A program made the translations under genes and the position numbers. Below are positions 18,528-28,773 of a DNA stretch of 64,000 bases, piece after piece. Within the stretch, counting starts at the first letter, position 1. The number at the start of each line of letters is the position of its first letter. This DNA comes from Yarrowia lipolytica (Eukaryota > Ascomycota > Dipodascomycetes > Dipodascales), in contig NC_090775.1 of assembly GCF_001761485.1 (NCBI RefSeq), forward strand, positions 2,673,001 through 2,737,000. The letters run 5' to 3'. The notes under the pieces are model-generated. The model was not told the DNA's origin. It was given only the letters and a program-made list of their open reading frames with translations, and ran no database searches.

Positions 18528-19446
18528 TTTGTGTGTGTTTTTGTATGCTGGTGATGGTTAATGGCAATATGGCATCCTCGAAATATTTCTTGCATATGAA
18601 CTTTATCAGAGAGGTGATGATGACTAAGTGGTGTCTGAAAATTGAATCGGGGCAAACCTCTATTATTCACGTGAGTTGTATTATTTGTTGTCTCATGTGG
18701 GTTCTTATGGGCCCTGGAATCTTTTAATCCGGTCCTTATGTCTGTAGGTGTATACTGATAGCTCTGAGAGAGAACGGTAGCGATGACAAGTACAAACCAG
18801 TACCTACAGCTGCAAGAACCGTGGTAGTAGCAACCTACTACAATTAGTAGCTACAATTGTAGTCCAAGTAATAGTTACAATATTAACCATTTTATAGCAC
18901 TAAATGATAGTGACTCCAAAACAAAAGACAAGGGCTCCTGAGTAAGTGGCTCGATAGTGTTATTATGTAACTACTGTATTGTACAATATCGTTCTCACTG
19001 TAGCAATGTTCCACCCACGCTCCCCACTATACAACCACCGCCAAACCCTGACTAACGATGCCGCACGATTGGAGCAAGGGCTGGTTGATTTCTAACTGGA
19101 ATAGGCTCGTATTTTTCAATAGAGGGATGATGCAAGGATGCGGTTGTGATGTTAGCTCAAAGTGCTTGTAACTGAATATGCTTTTGTATAAAGGAGAAAA
19201 ATTGTTTGTAATTGTGAAGAGACTGGTTTGGTAACCAAAATCACCTTTTCAGATTATTTTTTCATCTACGTAAACCAACAATACAAGAGTCCACACCTAT
19301 CTTCAATAGCCGACTCTTTCTGAGTGGAATTTTTCCGGTCGTAAACTCTAATTTTAGCTTGGTGCACGGGACTGGAAACGAGAGCCAACTGAAATCATTT
19401 AAACAATAACAAGAGAAGGAAGACACCAACCTACTGCTCACCACCC
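18528..19446. other. Divergent promoter region RRP46/TPC1
   Basis: A 0.9-kb region with no supported gene. It contains the dyad GAAATATTTC at 18580-18589, a CACGTG near 18667-18672 and several CTACAATTAGTAG-like words near 18836-18860. Confidence 0.6.
18580..18589. promoter_or_regulatory. GAAATATTTC dyad upstream of RRP46
   Basis: A perfect 10-bp palindrome 53 bp before the RRP46 start codon. Similar GAAAT/ATTTC arrangements sit 30-60 bp before UTP30, SAS10 and NOC4, and resemble the rRNA-processing element (RRPE) of other yeasts. Confidence 0.35.
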
Positions 19447-20457
19447 ATGTCCAACCACCTTTCCAGCGACTCGGATATCTCGTCAACGGAGTCCATGCTC
19501 TGTGGCGGCATTGCCGGCATGGTGTCGCGTTTTTGCATAGCTCCTCTGGACGTGGTCAAGATCAGACTACAACTGCAAAAAGATGGAAGTCGCTATTATC
19601 GGGGCATTTTTCAGACGATGCAACAGATTGTTCGTGACGAGGGTGTCACGGCGCTGTGGAAGGGAAATATTCCCGCAGAACTGCTGTATGTCTTCTATGG
19701 AGCTACCCAGTTTGTGACATACCACCATGTCAACCAGGTGATCAATGCCTACAACGAAACGGCAGAGAAATGGAAGATTTCGTCCGGTGCTCAGTCTTTT
19801 ATCGCCGGAGCAACGGCAGGAGCAGGAGCTACTATCGCCACGTATCCTTTTGATCTGTTCAGAACACTGTTTGCAGCTCAGGGAGCCAAGAACTGCAACG
19901 TGAAAAACTACACGTCCCTGTTTCAGACCTTCAAACTCATCTACAAGACGGAAGGGCCCCTGGGATTCTTCAGAGGCGTATCCAGCAGCATCATCTCAAT
20001 CGCACCCTACATGGGTCTGTTTTTTGCATCATATGGACGTGTCAAGGATTCATTGGATGCCTTTTCAAACAAACATCACGACCTTCTCGTGTCCTACAAC
20101 CTGCCTACCAAGGGTTGGCAGGAGGCAACTGCCGGGTTGTGTGCGGGCACAGCTTCAAAGGCTCTAGTCTTCCCCCTGGACACAATCAGAAAACGTCTGC
20201 AGACACAAGGAAGAATGGATGTGTCTTACAAGGAGCTGTCTGGCAAGCCTGGAGTGCAGCGACTGCTTGACTCATACAACCCATTTGTCATGGCGCGTCG
20301 GATCATCGTCGCCGAGGGATGCAGGGGTCTCTACAAAGGCTTTCTGGTTTCACTCATCAAAAGTGCCCCCACTAGCGCTATCACCATGTACACTTTTGAA
20401 AAGTCCCTCAGCATTCTGCGATGGTGGAAGGCACAAGGAAAGTCGCTCGAGGCTTGA
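19447..20457 (+). CDS. TPC1: Mitochondrial thiamine pyrophosphate carrier
   Basis: The 336-residue protein has the threefold mitochondrial carrier repeat with signature sequences PLDVVKIRLQLQ (from 33), YPFDLFRTLFAAQG (from 133) and FPLDTIRKRLQTQG (from 242), implying six membrane helices in the inner membrane. The segment WKGNIPAELLYVFYGATQF at about 71-89 resembles the corresponding part of yeast Tpc1, which imports thiamine pyrophosphate in exchange for nucleotides. The start ATG fits the usual short N-terminus. Carrier identity is certain; the substrate is assigned from recalled similarity and could be a related cofactor or nucleotide. Confidence 0.85.
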   Translation: MSNHLSSDSDISSTESMLCGGIAGMVSRFCIAPLDVVKIRLQLQKDGSRYYRGIFQTMQQIVRDEGVTALWKGNIPAELLYVFYGATQFVTYHHVNQVINAYNETAEKWKISSGAQSFIAGATAGAGATIATYPFDLFRTLFAAQGAKNCNVKNYTSLFQTFKLIYKTEGPLGFFRGVSSSIISIAPYMGLFFASYGRVKDSLDAFSNKHHDLLVSYNLPTKGWQEATAGLCAGTASKALVFPLDTIRKRLQTQGRMDVSYKELSGKPGVQRLLDSYNPFVMARRIIVAEGCRGLYKGFLVSLIKSAPTSAITMYTFEKSLSILRWWKAQGKSLEA

Positions 20458-21165
20458 TTGCATTATTTATTAGCATATACAGTAATACTGTACACTGACG
20501 ATACACGTCATCGAAAAAACCTGGCACTGAATGAAGACATAAACTCAGATGACTCAAATAACCATGCTGATCAAAAAGTAAACATGAGTCATTTTACGTC
20601 GTACAAGAGACACGGGAAAGAGACACTGAGTCATTTTCTGCATTGAGATTAAAACATAAGACATTCAGAACGTGTATGAGACGTGACTACAAGTAAGTAT
20701 CGAGTTATCAGTGGTTAGCTTCGAAGCTCAACCATACATTTCTTACTCTTAACTTGAACTGAGTAAAAAATACGATGTCAATGGTGTGATTATACGGTAT
20801 GAGTACCATAGGTGTTGCAGCGACTGGCTTTTCTTTTTCTTCTCGTTCAACTCAAGATAACAAATCACTCCTTGGGGGTATTCGTCCACATGTAGTTAGG
20901 AATGCTCTCGGTGTTTAATATTTGTGTCTGTCTCTTCAAATATAGGTCCTATTGTACATACAGCACTTGTTGATAACTGTGTATACAGTTAGCTGCAGGT
21001 TACTACAGTATGTTCTACTTCATTTGGTGGAACATCAGTATACAGAAGCACACATGTCACTTGATAATGAGTCTAATCGTTTGAGCGTCTTTTTTCTGTT
21101 CCCTAAGTTATCTACATGCTTGATCACTTCCTCGAGCTTTGCTCTCAGAGCCTCTTATGCTTGCA
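20458..21165. other. Convergent 3' region TPC1/NOC4
   Basis: About 0.7 kb. Short ATG frames (up to 86 codons) have no recognisable features. AT-rich, no repeat of note. Confidence 0.65.
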
Positions 21166-22758
21166 TTAAAAAGACCATCCCTCCATGTACTGTCCATCTC
21201 CAAAGACCTTGAATTTGTCGAATTCCACAGCAGGGACGTTTCGGATGTTCTTGCCCATCTCCTGGTCAATTAGCGACTCGTAGGAGTGGTCCAGGAAGTC
21301 TTCCATGTTGTACTGGGGCTTTCGGAAAGGCTCGGAGATGATCTTGGCCAGCTTGGAGATATTGGGGTGGTAATGAGACTGGACAGTCTCCAGCTCCCAC
21401 AAAGACGACTCCAACGCGTTGGTCTTGAGAGGATCGGTCTCTTCGGGATCAAATGGGTCCTCGTACTCTCCTTCAACGTGTCTCTGGAGCAGAGTCATGC
21501 ATGCAGGGTGTCGCTTGAGCTGGTTGTAGACAAAAGGGTAGAGAGTCACTACGGCAGCAGGAGGAGCTGTGAGGGCAAGTCGAGAGCATTTCTTGATAAA
21601 AGAGGCGACAATGGCACTGGCCAAATGCGAGGAACTCAGGAAAATGTCGAGCAGTCGGAAGAACCGCGATCGGTAAGATGCATAGAGAACCTGCTCGTCC
21701 AGCAGAGCGTACAACTTGGAGTAGAAGTCGGGGTATTCCAGGTTCTGCTTCTGCATGAGCGAGAAAAGACCGTTAAGAGCCAGCAGAGCAACTCCACCTC
21801 CCATGTTGTACGATTGGGTAAGAAAATCCATGGTGGTGTGAGGTTGGTTCAGGAAGGGGATTATCTTTTGATGCATGACTGTCAGGACAGTCTTGTATTG
21901 ATCGTTGGTCTGGGGGAGACCCAGGATTCGAAGCCATCCGGTCTGGAAGGCCAGAGTCTGTGTGTCATGATGCAAAATGGCGTCCTTCTTGGAAGTGGGC
22001 TTCTTGGTCCAGAATGAGGTGATCTCTGCATTGGATTTGGGGAAGGCAGCAGCATCGGCGTGCAGAAAGAGTTCCTGGATTCGAATCGACAGCTTCTTCT
22101 GGTCCACGGAATCGGGAATGTTGGTCTGTCTGAACAGCTTACCAGACTCGTTGTAGACATGAAATCGAATATCGTCGTACTTGTCCAGGTACTCAGATAC
22201 AAAGTGGGACAGTGTACTGAGATTCACGTCGACAGAACATGTGGCAATGGCCCACACAATCTCTCCAAGCAGTCTAGTGGGGAACCAAGACACTCCATCG
22301 GCACTCCAGCACTTGTTCTCTATCTTGATTAGTCGCATTAGAATCTCAAGAGCCATCAGACGGCTGTTGGCGGACTTGGAGGTGTTAAGCATCTTCAGAA
22401 CGTGCTTCTTGTAAGTCTCGTACTTAGGAGAGATCCACTCGGCCACGGTCTTCTTGTTCAGATCAGGAACCTTGGTCTTCTGGTCCTTCTTCTTGGGTTC
22501 CAGTACGTGATCCGGGTTCAACAGCAAATCCTCCTTGGCCATGTGTCGGAAAACATTGTATAGACTGTTGAGAGCAGCTGTGTGGACGTCTTCGTCGGTA
22601 GACTTCAACAGAGACATGAGCTCTGACAACTTGTTGTAATTGGTGGTGGACGTTGTGATTTCGGTCCCGAGACTGGAAATTTCCTCGGGAGACATATGCA
22701 CGGCCGACTTGGCCTTCTTGACCTTCTTTGTCACTTCGGCAGCTCCTCGTTTGGACAT
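21166..22758 (-). CDS. NOC4: Nucleolar complex protein Noc4 (CBF/Mak21 family)
   Basis: The product of 530 residues matches Noc4, the partner of Nop14 in the small-subunit processome that matures 18S rRNA and exports 40S precursors. The N-terminal 25 residues are Lys-rich and suit nucleolar targeting. HEAT-like helices fill the first half. The CBF/Mak21 domain covers about 300-460, with the conserved stretches ALNGLFSLMQKQNLEYPDFY, YASYRSRFFRLLDIFLSSSH and AVVTLYPFVYNQLKRHP. The C-terminal tail carries the acidic block EDPFDPEETDP and a conserved-looking aromatic end. Length is near that of the S. cerevisiae protein. It diverges from ATP4. Confidence 0.93.
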   Translation of the reverse strand: MSKRGAAEVTKKVKKAKSAVHMSPEEISSLGTEITTSTTNYNKLSELMSLLKSTDEDVHTAALNSLYNVFRHMAKEDLLLNPDHVLEPKKKDQKTKVPDLNKKTVAEWISPKYETYKKHVLKMLNTSKSANSRLMALEILMRLIKIENKCWSADGVSWFPTRLLGEIVWAIATCSVDVNLSTLSHFVSEYLDKYDDIRFHVYNESGKLFRQTNIPDSVDQKKLSIRIQELFLHADAAAFPKSNAEITSFWTKKPTSKKDAILHHDTQTLAFQTGWLRILGLPQTNDQYKTVLTVMHQKIIPFLNQPHTTMDFLTQSYNMGGGVALLALNGLFSLMQKQNLEYPDFYSKLYALLDEQVLYASYRSRFFRLLDIFLSSSHLASAIVASFIKKCSRLALTAPPAAVVTLYPFVYNQLKRHPACMTLLQRHVEGEYEDPFDPEETDPLKTNALESSLWELETVQSHYHPNISKLAKIISEPFRKPQYNMEDFLDHSYESLIDQEMGKNIRNVPAVEFDKFKVFGDGQYMEGWSF

Positions 22759-23756
22759 TTTGATGTTGTGTTAGGTGGTTTGTCCCACAAATTTCACTAT
22801 GCACATTTTTTTGACCACCCGGCATGGTTCATGCATGTCGTCACAAGTGGATGCCCTAACCTTGATTAGTAAGTGGTTAGAGGGTAGGAAGAGCAATACA
22901 GAGAATGAGGTATAAACTACTTGAAAATAGTTGGGTGAAACACTAGATACCACTGTATATTTGATGTATCCCGCTTGCTATCTATTTTAGGAGCCCATTG
23001 TATCAAGTTATAGCTTAACGTCTCTCCATATGAATGTGCGGAGAGTATGGAGTATGTAGGGTATATGAAGCGTGATCGGACCCAAAATTTCTTCTACACA
23101 AGTAGCCCATCAATGGGTTTACTACACGCACTTTTTTATACTGTTGGTGTTTGTAGCTAGCTGTATCCGCAAACACGTATCTTTCATCCGCCATAACCGT
23201 GCTTGTGTAGAGTAATGATTGTATGAGTATGTACTTGTACATACAATACAGTAGTGAGCAAATTGCGGCATGTGTATTAGTCTGTACAAGTAGTAAGTGT
23301 CGGAGTCGTCTCAGCAACATATCATTAGGCAAGTCTTACACTACAGTGAGACATCTGGTACTTGTACAAGTACTTGTAGTCATCTCCAAAACACCCCCAC
23401 CCCTCGCTTACTACACATGCTTCAATCCAGCATCTGTACAGCAAGGAGCATCGATTTCCACAATTTTTTTTCATTATTTTCAGCCAATTTTAATTCACCA
23501 TAATATCTCTTAAATGCACTCACTCTTCACGTACAGTAGACACCTAAATAAGCTTTTAGACCCGAATAAGTACCGGGTTACGGTCCCAACCTCTTAACCC
23601 TAGCCCTGGAGCCCAATCCTCGGGCCGGCCGGGTAACACGTACTTCGCTCCCATTGGCCCAATCTCTCAAAATTTGGGTGTCAAAACCTGCCAGCATAGG
23701 ATTGCACAACACCACATCACGGTTCTACTTTTTTGTGTACCCATACAGCACTAAAC
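22759..23756. other. Divergent promoter region NOC4/ATP4
   Basis: A 1-kb region without a supported gene. It holds a 16-bp perfect palindrome GTACTTGTACAAGTAC (23358-23373), another GTACTTGTAC at 23231-23240, a TTAACCCTAG word near 23594 and a Reb1-type CGGGTAA at 23630-23636. Confidence 0.65.
23630..23636 (-). promoter_or_regulatory. Reb1-type site upstream of ATP4
   Basis: CGGGTAA (TTACCCG on the other strand) is the exact Reb1 core and lies 121 bp before the ATP4 start. A REB1-like protein is encoded at 41.1-43.0 kb of the same window. Confidence 0.5.
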
Positions 23757-24958
23757 ATGAGTCTCAGAATTGCTGCTCGACTGGGTGAGTATCGACGGCG
23801 AATGGCGAGAAGGACGCCTGACGACTGAATTTGCAAATTGATTGCGTTTCGACCGGTTTTTGAACACCCTTTGACTAACTCTTTAGCTGCTCGACCCGCT
23901 GCCATGCCCTTTGCCCGGGTTGGTGCTCTGTCTGCGTGAGTATTGGAGGGAGGAATTGCCTGCTGTGGAGAGGCGGAAAATGGACTACGTGGCATGTTCA
24001 ATTGAGGCTGTGGAGCGGAGAATTGGATGTCTCTTGAGAGACTGAAATTTGACATTAGAGTGTGACATGACAGGACGCGGTAATTACCACAGACGTTGTT
24101 GTGACGAGGTGACAGGATGGGGAATGAGATCGACGACAATGCGACTGCATGGGATTATGACGACGAACGACAATCGTCGCATAGTGATTCAATGGCGTCA
24201 ACGACTCGATGCATCTTTTTCCGTCCCCCAATTGCGACATCATCCATATCAACCACCACATCAACACTGTCTTCTTCAATATGGACACCATACAAACACA
24301 TTTCCAAACCCGTTCAACCGAGACATACTAACCCAGCCGACATTACTCCAACCAGGTTGACCCCAAGGTCAAGGCCACCTCCATCCTGGACTCCATCCCT
24401 GGTAACAACGTGCTCTCCAAGACTGGTGTGCTCGCTACCGGTGTGCTCGGATCCATCTATGCCATCTCCAACGAGCTGTACATTGTGAACGATGAGTCCA
24501 TTGTTCTCGGTGTCTTCGCTGCCTTCGTTGTTGTTGTTGCCAAGCTCGGTGGCCCCGGTTACACCTCTTGGGCCGACGGTTACATTGAGAACATGCGAAA
24601 CATTCTCAACACCACCCGAGACAAGCACACCGACGCCGTCAAGGAGCGAATTGGTGACGTTTCCAAGCTCAAGGATGTTGTCAAGACCACCCAGGATCTT
24701 TTCGCTGTCTCCAAGGACACCGTCAAGCTCGAGGCTGAGGTCTTCGAGACCAAGCAGCAGGTTGTTCTTGCCGCCGAGGCCAAGTCTGTTCTTGACTCTT
24801 GGGTCCGATACGAGAACTCTGTCCGACAGCGAGAGCAGAAGCTCCTGACCGAGACCGTCATCTCCAAGATCGAGAAGGACCTCAAGGACCCCAAGTTCCA
24901 GCAGAAGATTCTCCAGCAGTCTGTTGAGGACATTGAGAAGCTTTTTGCTAAGGCTTAA
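23757..24958 (+). CDS. ATP4: Mitochondrial ATP synthase subunit 4 (subunit b)
   Basis: Three exons, 23757..23784, 23887..23935 and 24337..24958, give 232 residues. Both introns begin GTGAGT and end CTAACTCTTTAG and CTAACCCAG. Phases fit: codon 10 is split G/CT and codon 26 GC/C. The first 29 residues (MSLRIAARLAARPAAMPFAR and on to ARHYS) form an Arg-rich presequence with a likely cleavage site at RHY|S. Then follow two membrane segments (about 51-100, including TGVLATGVLGSIYAISNELY) and a long charged helix that forms the peripheral stalk of F1Fo ATP synthase. Length and layout match yeast Atp4. The exons at the 5' end are tiny (28 and 49 nt), so ORF-only annotation would miss the presequence. 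Confidence 0.95.
23785..23886 (+). other. ATP4: ATP4 intron 1
   Basis: 102 nt, GTGAGT at the 5' end and GACTAACTCTTTAG at the 3' end. Splicing restores the presequence frame. Confidence 0.9.
23936..24336 (+). other. ATP4: ATP4 intron 2
   Basis: 401 nt, GTGAGT to TACTAACCCAG. I looked for snoRNA C/D boxes and found no convincing pair. An ATG frame inside it (24117-24488) is interrupted by the splice site and is not called. Confidence 0.9.
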
Positions 24959-26597
24959 TTTATAGCATAGAATGACTATACGATGAATGAAAGGTGCGTT
25001 TCGCACATGATATTACGCCAGAGGTATATGAGAATTTGCAATTGTAGAGGCAATGGGTGCAATGAAATGAACGACGTGGGTATTATTGAGAAGACATCTG
25101 CTTTTGTATGCTTGTTTACATAACTTGTTCAGTTTGTACAGTAGTAGTCATCTGGTCACTATAAGTACCATTCAAGTATTGTTGATTTTGGTCACATGAG
25201 AGTAGAAATTGGTGCTTGTAATTGAGAACTGATTTCCCACACGACCATTTACCGTGACACTTGCAACTATTCGTTTCTTCTTTCTGAACAGGTTTTAGAC
25301 ACTACACACGAGTTGGAGTACGAGTACGTACGTACGCTAGCTACAAGTAGTACGCACACTTCATAGGAATGGGTATGGAGATTTTGTATACAGGTTTTTG
25401 CGGTATCAACATGTCAAGATGTCGATTCAATTCCATTTGGCACATTGAATCAAGACCTGGCCTCGCCGAAGCTCAGAATAATCTATGTGAGCCCCTTATC
25501 TGATCCGGTCAATCCCATTTCCCTCTCACACTCACACACGAAACCCTAGACAGGGTAACTAGCATCAAAAGTTTGCAACTCTAATTTTTCGGTATATATT
25601 GCAGCTGGCACCCACTTCTCGGACTTTAATGACCTTCCACGTTTTAAACGTTTATGATGAAAATTATGCGTGCTAGCTGATTTGCCCCCTCCTCGGAGGT
25701 AGTCCTTGACCGGACGGCGGCATCTTATGTTGATAGCGTTTGGCGCACTTACCTTGTTTAAACAAACGCGGTAGTACTTTCTGATCCTTATCATGTGGCA
25801 ATGGTTGTGAATCGTGTAGATAGTTGACTATAGTTGTACCTTCCTTGTACACTCGAGGACTTTGTTCAGGTTGCAAAGGTGTACAAATAAGTTCTTAGGT
25901 GCGACAGCGTTTTTGTACATGCCTCTGTTCTTACTATATTTTTCATGATACTACTGTACCATAGAAAACAAACTCTTGGCCCCCACTTGGAATTGGCATT
26001 GATGTACACGATGACAGAACAATATACTTGTAAAAGTACTTGTATTAGTGCAATGGCGTGAAGTATCGTACTTGTACATATCGGTAATGCATCGTACTTG
26101 TACTTGTACGATCCAATGGTGTGTGGTCATCCACTTCTGTGTTTCCTACTTGTAATGTATCCCTGGGTCATCCCATGTCAAACTGACTACATACGATTAT
26201 CCAAGACATGTAGATGTTACGAGCAATAGACTAGCTACTATGCTGTAGAGTATATGCTGTAATGTAAATACTGAACGAGATCAACAGCTTGAGCTGGAAC
26301 TGGATCATCCCATGACTTGTTCTGTCGATCTGCTGGTCTGAAGCCCTGCAGTTTACGCGCTTACAAGACATTGATTCCTATTCGTATCATAGAATATTCC
26401 GTTTCCTATATTAAAGCGCACGATTGTTGTCTTTTGATGTTGCTTCATGAGATTCAATTGTACTGGTTTCGATTCAATCTATCTATATATTCCTACACTT
26501 CAGTGATAGCACATGATTCCCATCACTCCAGACCTTTTACAGTCCACGCCATTTTTTGTGAGAACACAATGTCTGTATGTAGTATGTAGCTGTCTAA
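24959..26597. other. Convergent 3' region ATP4/PIS1
   Basis: About 1.6 kb with no supported gene. An 82-codon minus-strand ATG frame (25546-25794) has a basic composition but no recognisable domain. The right half has dense TACTTGTAC words (26068-26077 and 26094-26109). Confidence 0.6.
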
Positions 26598-27278
26598 TTA
26601 CTTGAGCTTGGCGTTCTTCTCCTCGACGTCTCGCTCGGCCAGAGATACGGCGGCCTGGTACATCTGGATCACGTTGATGACCTGCTTGAGGGCGCACCAG
26701 GGGGCGGTGACGGCTCCCATGAAGACGACCCAGGTAACGGGGTGGCCGTTGACAGTAAACCAGGGGTTCTCGTAGGCAAAGTCGAAGGACCACAGGTACA
26801 GAGCCACGAAAAAGAGCTCGTTGGCGGCGCAAATGCCAAACAGCACCGTGGTGTTGGTGTAGTAGAGTTTGAGCAGCTGCGACTTCTCGCCGACCTTCTT
26901 GTGACTAGACGATCCGCTGGTCAGAGTGGCGTACATGTGCATGTAGTGGGAGGCGAGATCGAGCGACACGAGCAGCTGGAATGCCACGGCATAGTTGGGG
27001 TACGCCACGCACAGGTAGCAGATGAGCGATGAGGTGGTGCATCGGTCGGTGACCATGTCCAGAATGGCTCCAAACGAGGAGGTCTGGTTGTATTTTCGGG
27101 CCGTGTAGCCGTCCAGAGCGTCCAGAATGCACGACAGACAGTATAGAATGGTGCAGTACTTGGGGTGGAATCGCATGATCAGTAGAGATGCGAGAGCCAG
27201 TACCACCCGGGTGTATCCAATGAGGTTGGGGATGAACAGGAAGATGTCCAATGTCGTGAGTTTTCGTACGGCAGGCAT
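26598..27278 (-). CDS. PIS1: CDP-diacylglycerol--inositol 3-phosphatidyltransferase
   Basis: The ATG at 27278 gives 226 residues; the frame is open further to a GTG at 27317, which I do not use. The enzyme makes phosphatidylinositol from CDP-diacylglycerol and inositol in the ER. The CDP-alcohol phosphotransferase motif is perfect: D56-G57-x2-A60-R61-x8-G70-x3-D74-x3-D78. The N-terminal IPNLIGYTRVVLA segment and about five to six hydrophobic helices match Pis1, and length is close to that of the yeast enzyme (220). It is convergent with ATP4 and divergent from RIX1. Confidence 0.95.
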   Translation of the reverse strand: MPAVRKLTTLDIFLFIPNLIGYTRVVLALASLLIMRFHPKYCTILYCLSCILDALDGYTARKYNQTSSFGAILDMVTDRCTTSSLICYLCVAYPNYAVAFQLLVSLDLASHYMHMYATLTSGSSSHKKVGEKSQLLKLYYTNTTVLFGICAANELFFVALYLWSFDFAYENPWFTVNGHPVTWVVFMGAVTAPWCALKQVINVIQMYQAAVSLAERDVEEKNAKLK

Positions 27279-28773
27279 TGTGAGGGCTGGTGTTCGTCTA
27301 CTGGGTCTGTTTCTCACTTGTGTCTTGTTGATTCGGAGTTATTCGGAAATAAAACGTGTCGAATGGAATGATGAGTGTGTCGGATGAAAAGTCGAACGTG
27401 TCGGAGTCGTAGAGTCGTGCAATCTTCTCAAACAAGCCAAATCGAGCTGTGTCCTCGCTAAGATATGTCGTCAGAATAAAAAAACCAGTGGTCCACCGCT
27501 CAGAAAAACGTGTATCAGGGTGTTCTTCACCGCAAGTTGCTTGAGGGAAAAAAGCTTAGTGTGCTGCTGTGCGCTGTGCACCCACCCACGAAGTCGAACC
27601 GTATGCAGACCAGTACACGGTGCAGCGTCTAAGCTTAGTCATGTGTAACGTGGGGGGGGATATGTGAAGTGAAGCCCCGAAGTGCAATAAATGTGTGTCA
27701 GCGGAGGTGATTCACGGACCTGTGTCAATTTCCCTCCACTCCCCTTGCCAACTTGTAGTCTTCAGAGCCACTCTCAAGCTTCTGTTTTGTTTTTTGTTTT
27801 TTCATATCGCGGTACCTTTTTTTTTTTATTGGAACCGGAATGGCCGTGTCTTTTTCCAGCCTCGTTTTTTGCTGCTGGCTGCCAATCCAGTGCCTTACGC
27901 TAAGCTAAGTCAACAGGGATGCGGAGTTAGTTGCAGACTCACAAGAGAGTCATGTGAAATAGGTGATGTACAGTAGAGGTGGCAAACCAATCGCTCACCG
28001 CCTGTGATATCTACCGTTAGGGAGCCATTACAATATATACAGTACACTGCTACTCCATCTACAAATTAGACCTCGACTAATTCCACTAACTATACACTGT
28101 ACAGTATATACCGCTCCTTACTCTGCTGCAACATTGAGACTGGACCTCTTTCAACGAGATGAAGAAGGAGGCAATTGGCGTGAAAATACGTCGGACATAT
28201 AACCATGTCAGAAGAAACAAATTCAGGTTTCAGATTTCAATGCCTATTTGATATTTTTATATTCCTCCTATTGGACACACCCTCTTCTATATAAACATTA
28301 AAGTGCGCTTACTGTAGTAACCTCTGACTAAACCAGAACTGCAACTGAGCAGATCCAGTGTGCGAGGAAAACCCCAAGTTCTGGTACTTGTGCTTGTAAT
28401 TCTACATTTGTACAACTCTTGATTAGTCCTACAAAAGGGTCAGACACTTCGTTCAAACTCTTGAACAGCTGTTGCACCTCTCAAAGCACATGGCACCCCT
28501 ACAACGGACAAACAGGCCCATAGGGCGGTACTCAATCCTAAAAACACTCTCTTGTCGTTTTCAACTTCTCAAATTCACACTCAAAACAATTAGCATTCAA
28601 GTACACCCACTGCTCACCTGTCCACATTCACTCAAAATATCTCCGCGGAGTTAATGTCCCCATTTGAGACGCAGCTAGAAATTCAGAAAAATTAGACTTC
28701 CGACATGCAGTGCAGAAGAAAAATATATTGTCAGGCCAAAAGCCAATACCACGAGTAACCAGCAGTACCAAAA
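27279..28773. other. Divergent promoter region PIS1/RIX1
   Basis: About 1.5 kb. CCTATTGGAC (an inverted CCAAT box) near 28266-28275 and CTATATAAAC near 28289-28298 form a promoter-like pair far (475 bp) from RIX1. The only ATG frame soon after it codes 54 residues (28490-28654) without recognisable features. A HindIII-type AAGCTTAGT word occurs twice near 27553 and 27631. No gene is called. Confidence 0.55.

Noticed and set aside
25546-25794. Basic 82-codon minus-strand frame, and an ACTTACC word near 25749 like a U1 snRNA 5' end
   Set aside because: The frame has no domain. The U1 comparison fails because no stem-loop I sequence or Sm site follows.
27580-27660. Minus-strand GGTTCGACTTC, resembling a tRNA B box
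   Set aside because: The T-arm can be drawn only with wobble pairs at both ends, and there is no matching acceptor stem, D-arm or A box.
28490-28654. 54-codon ATG frame downstream of a CCAAT/TATA-like pair
   Set aside because: Too short and without hydrophobic, charged or family features; could equally be RIX1 leader sequence.
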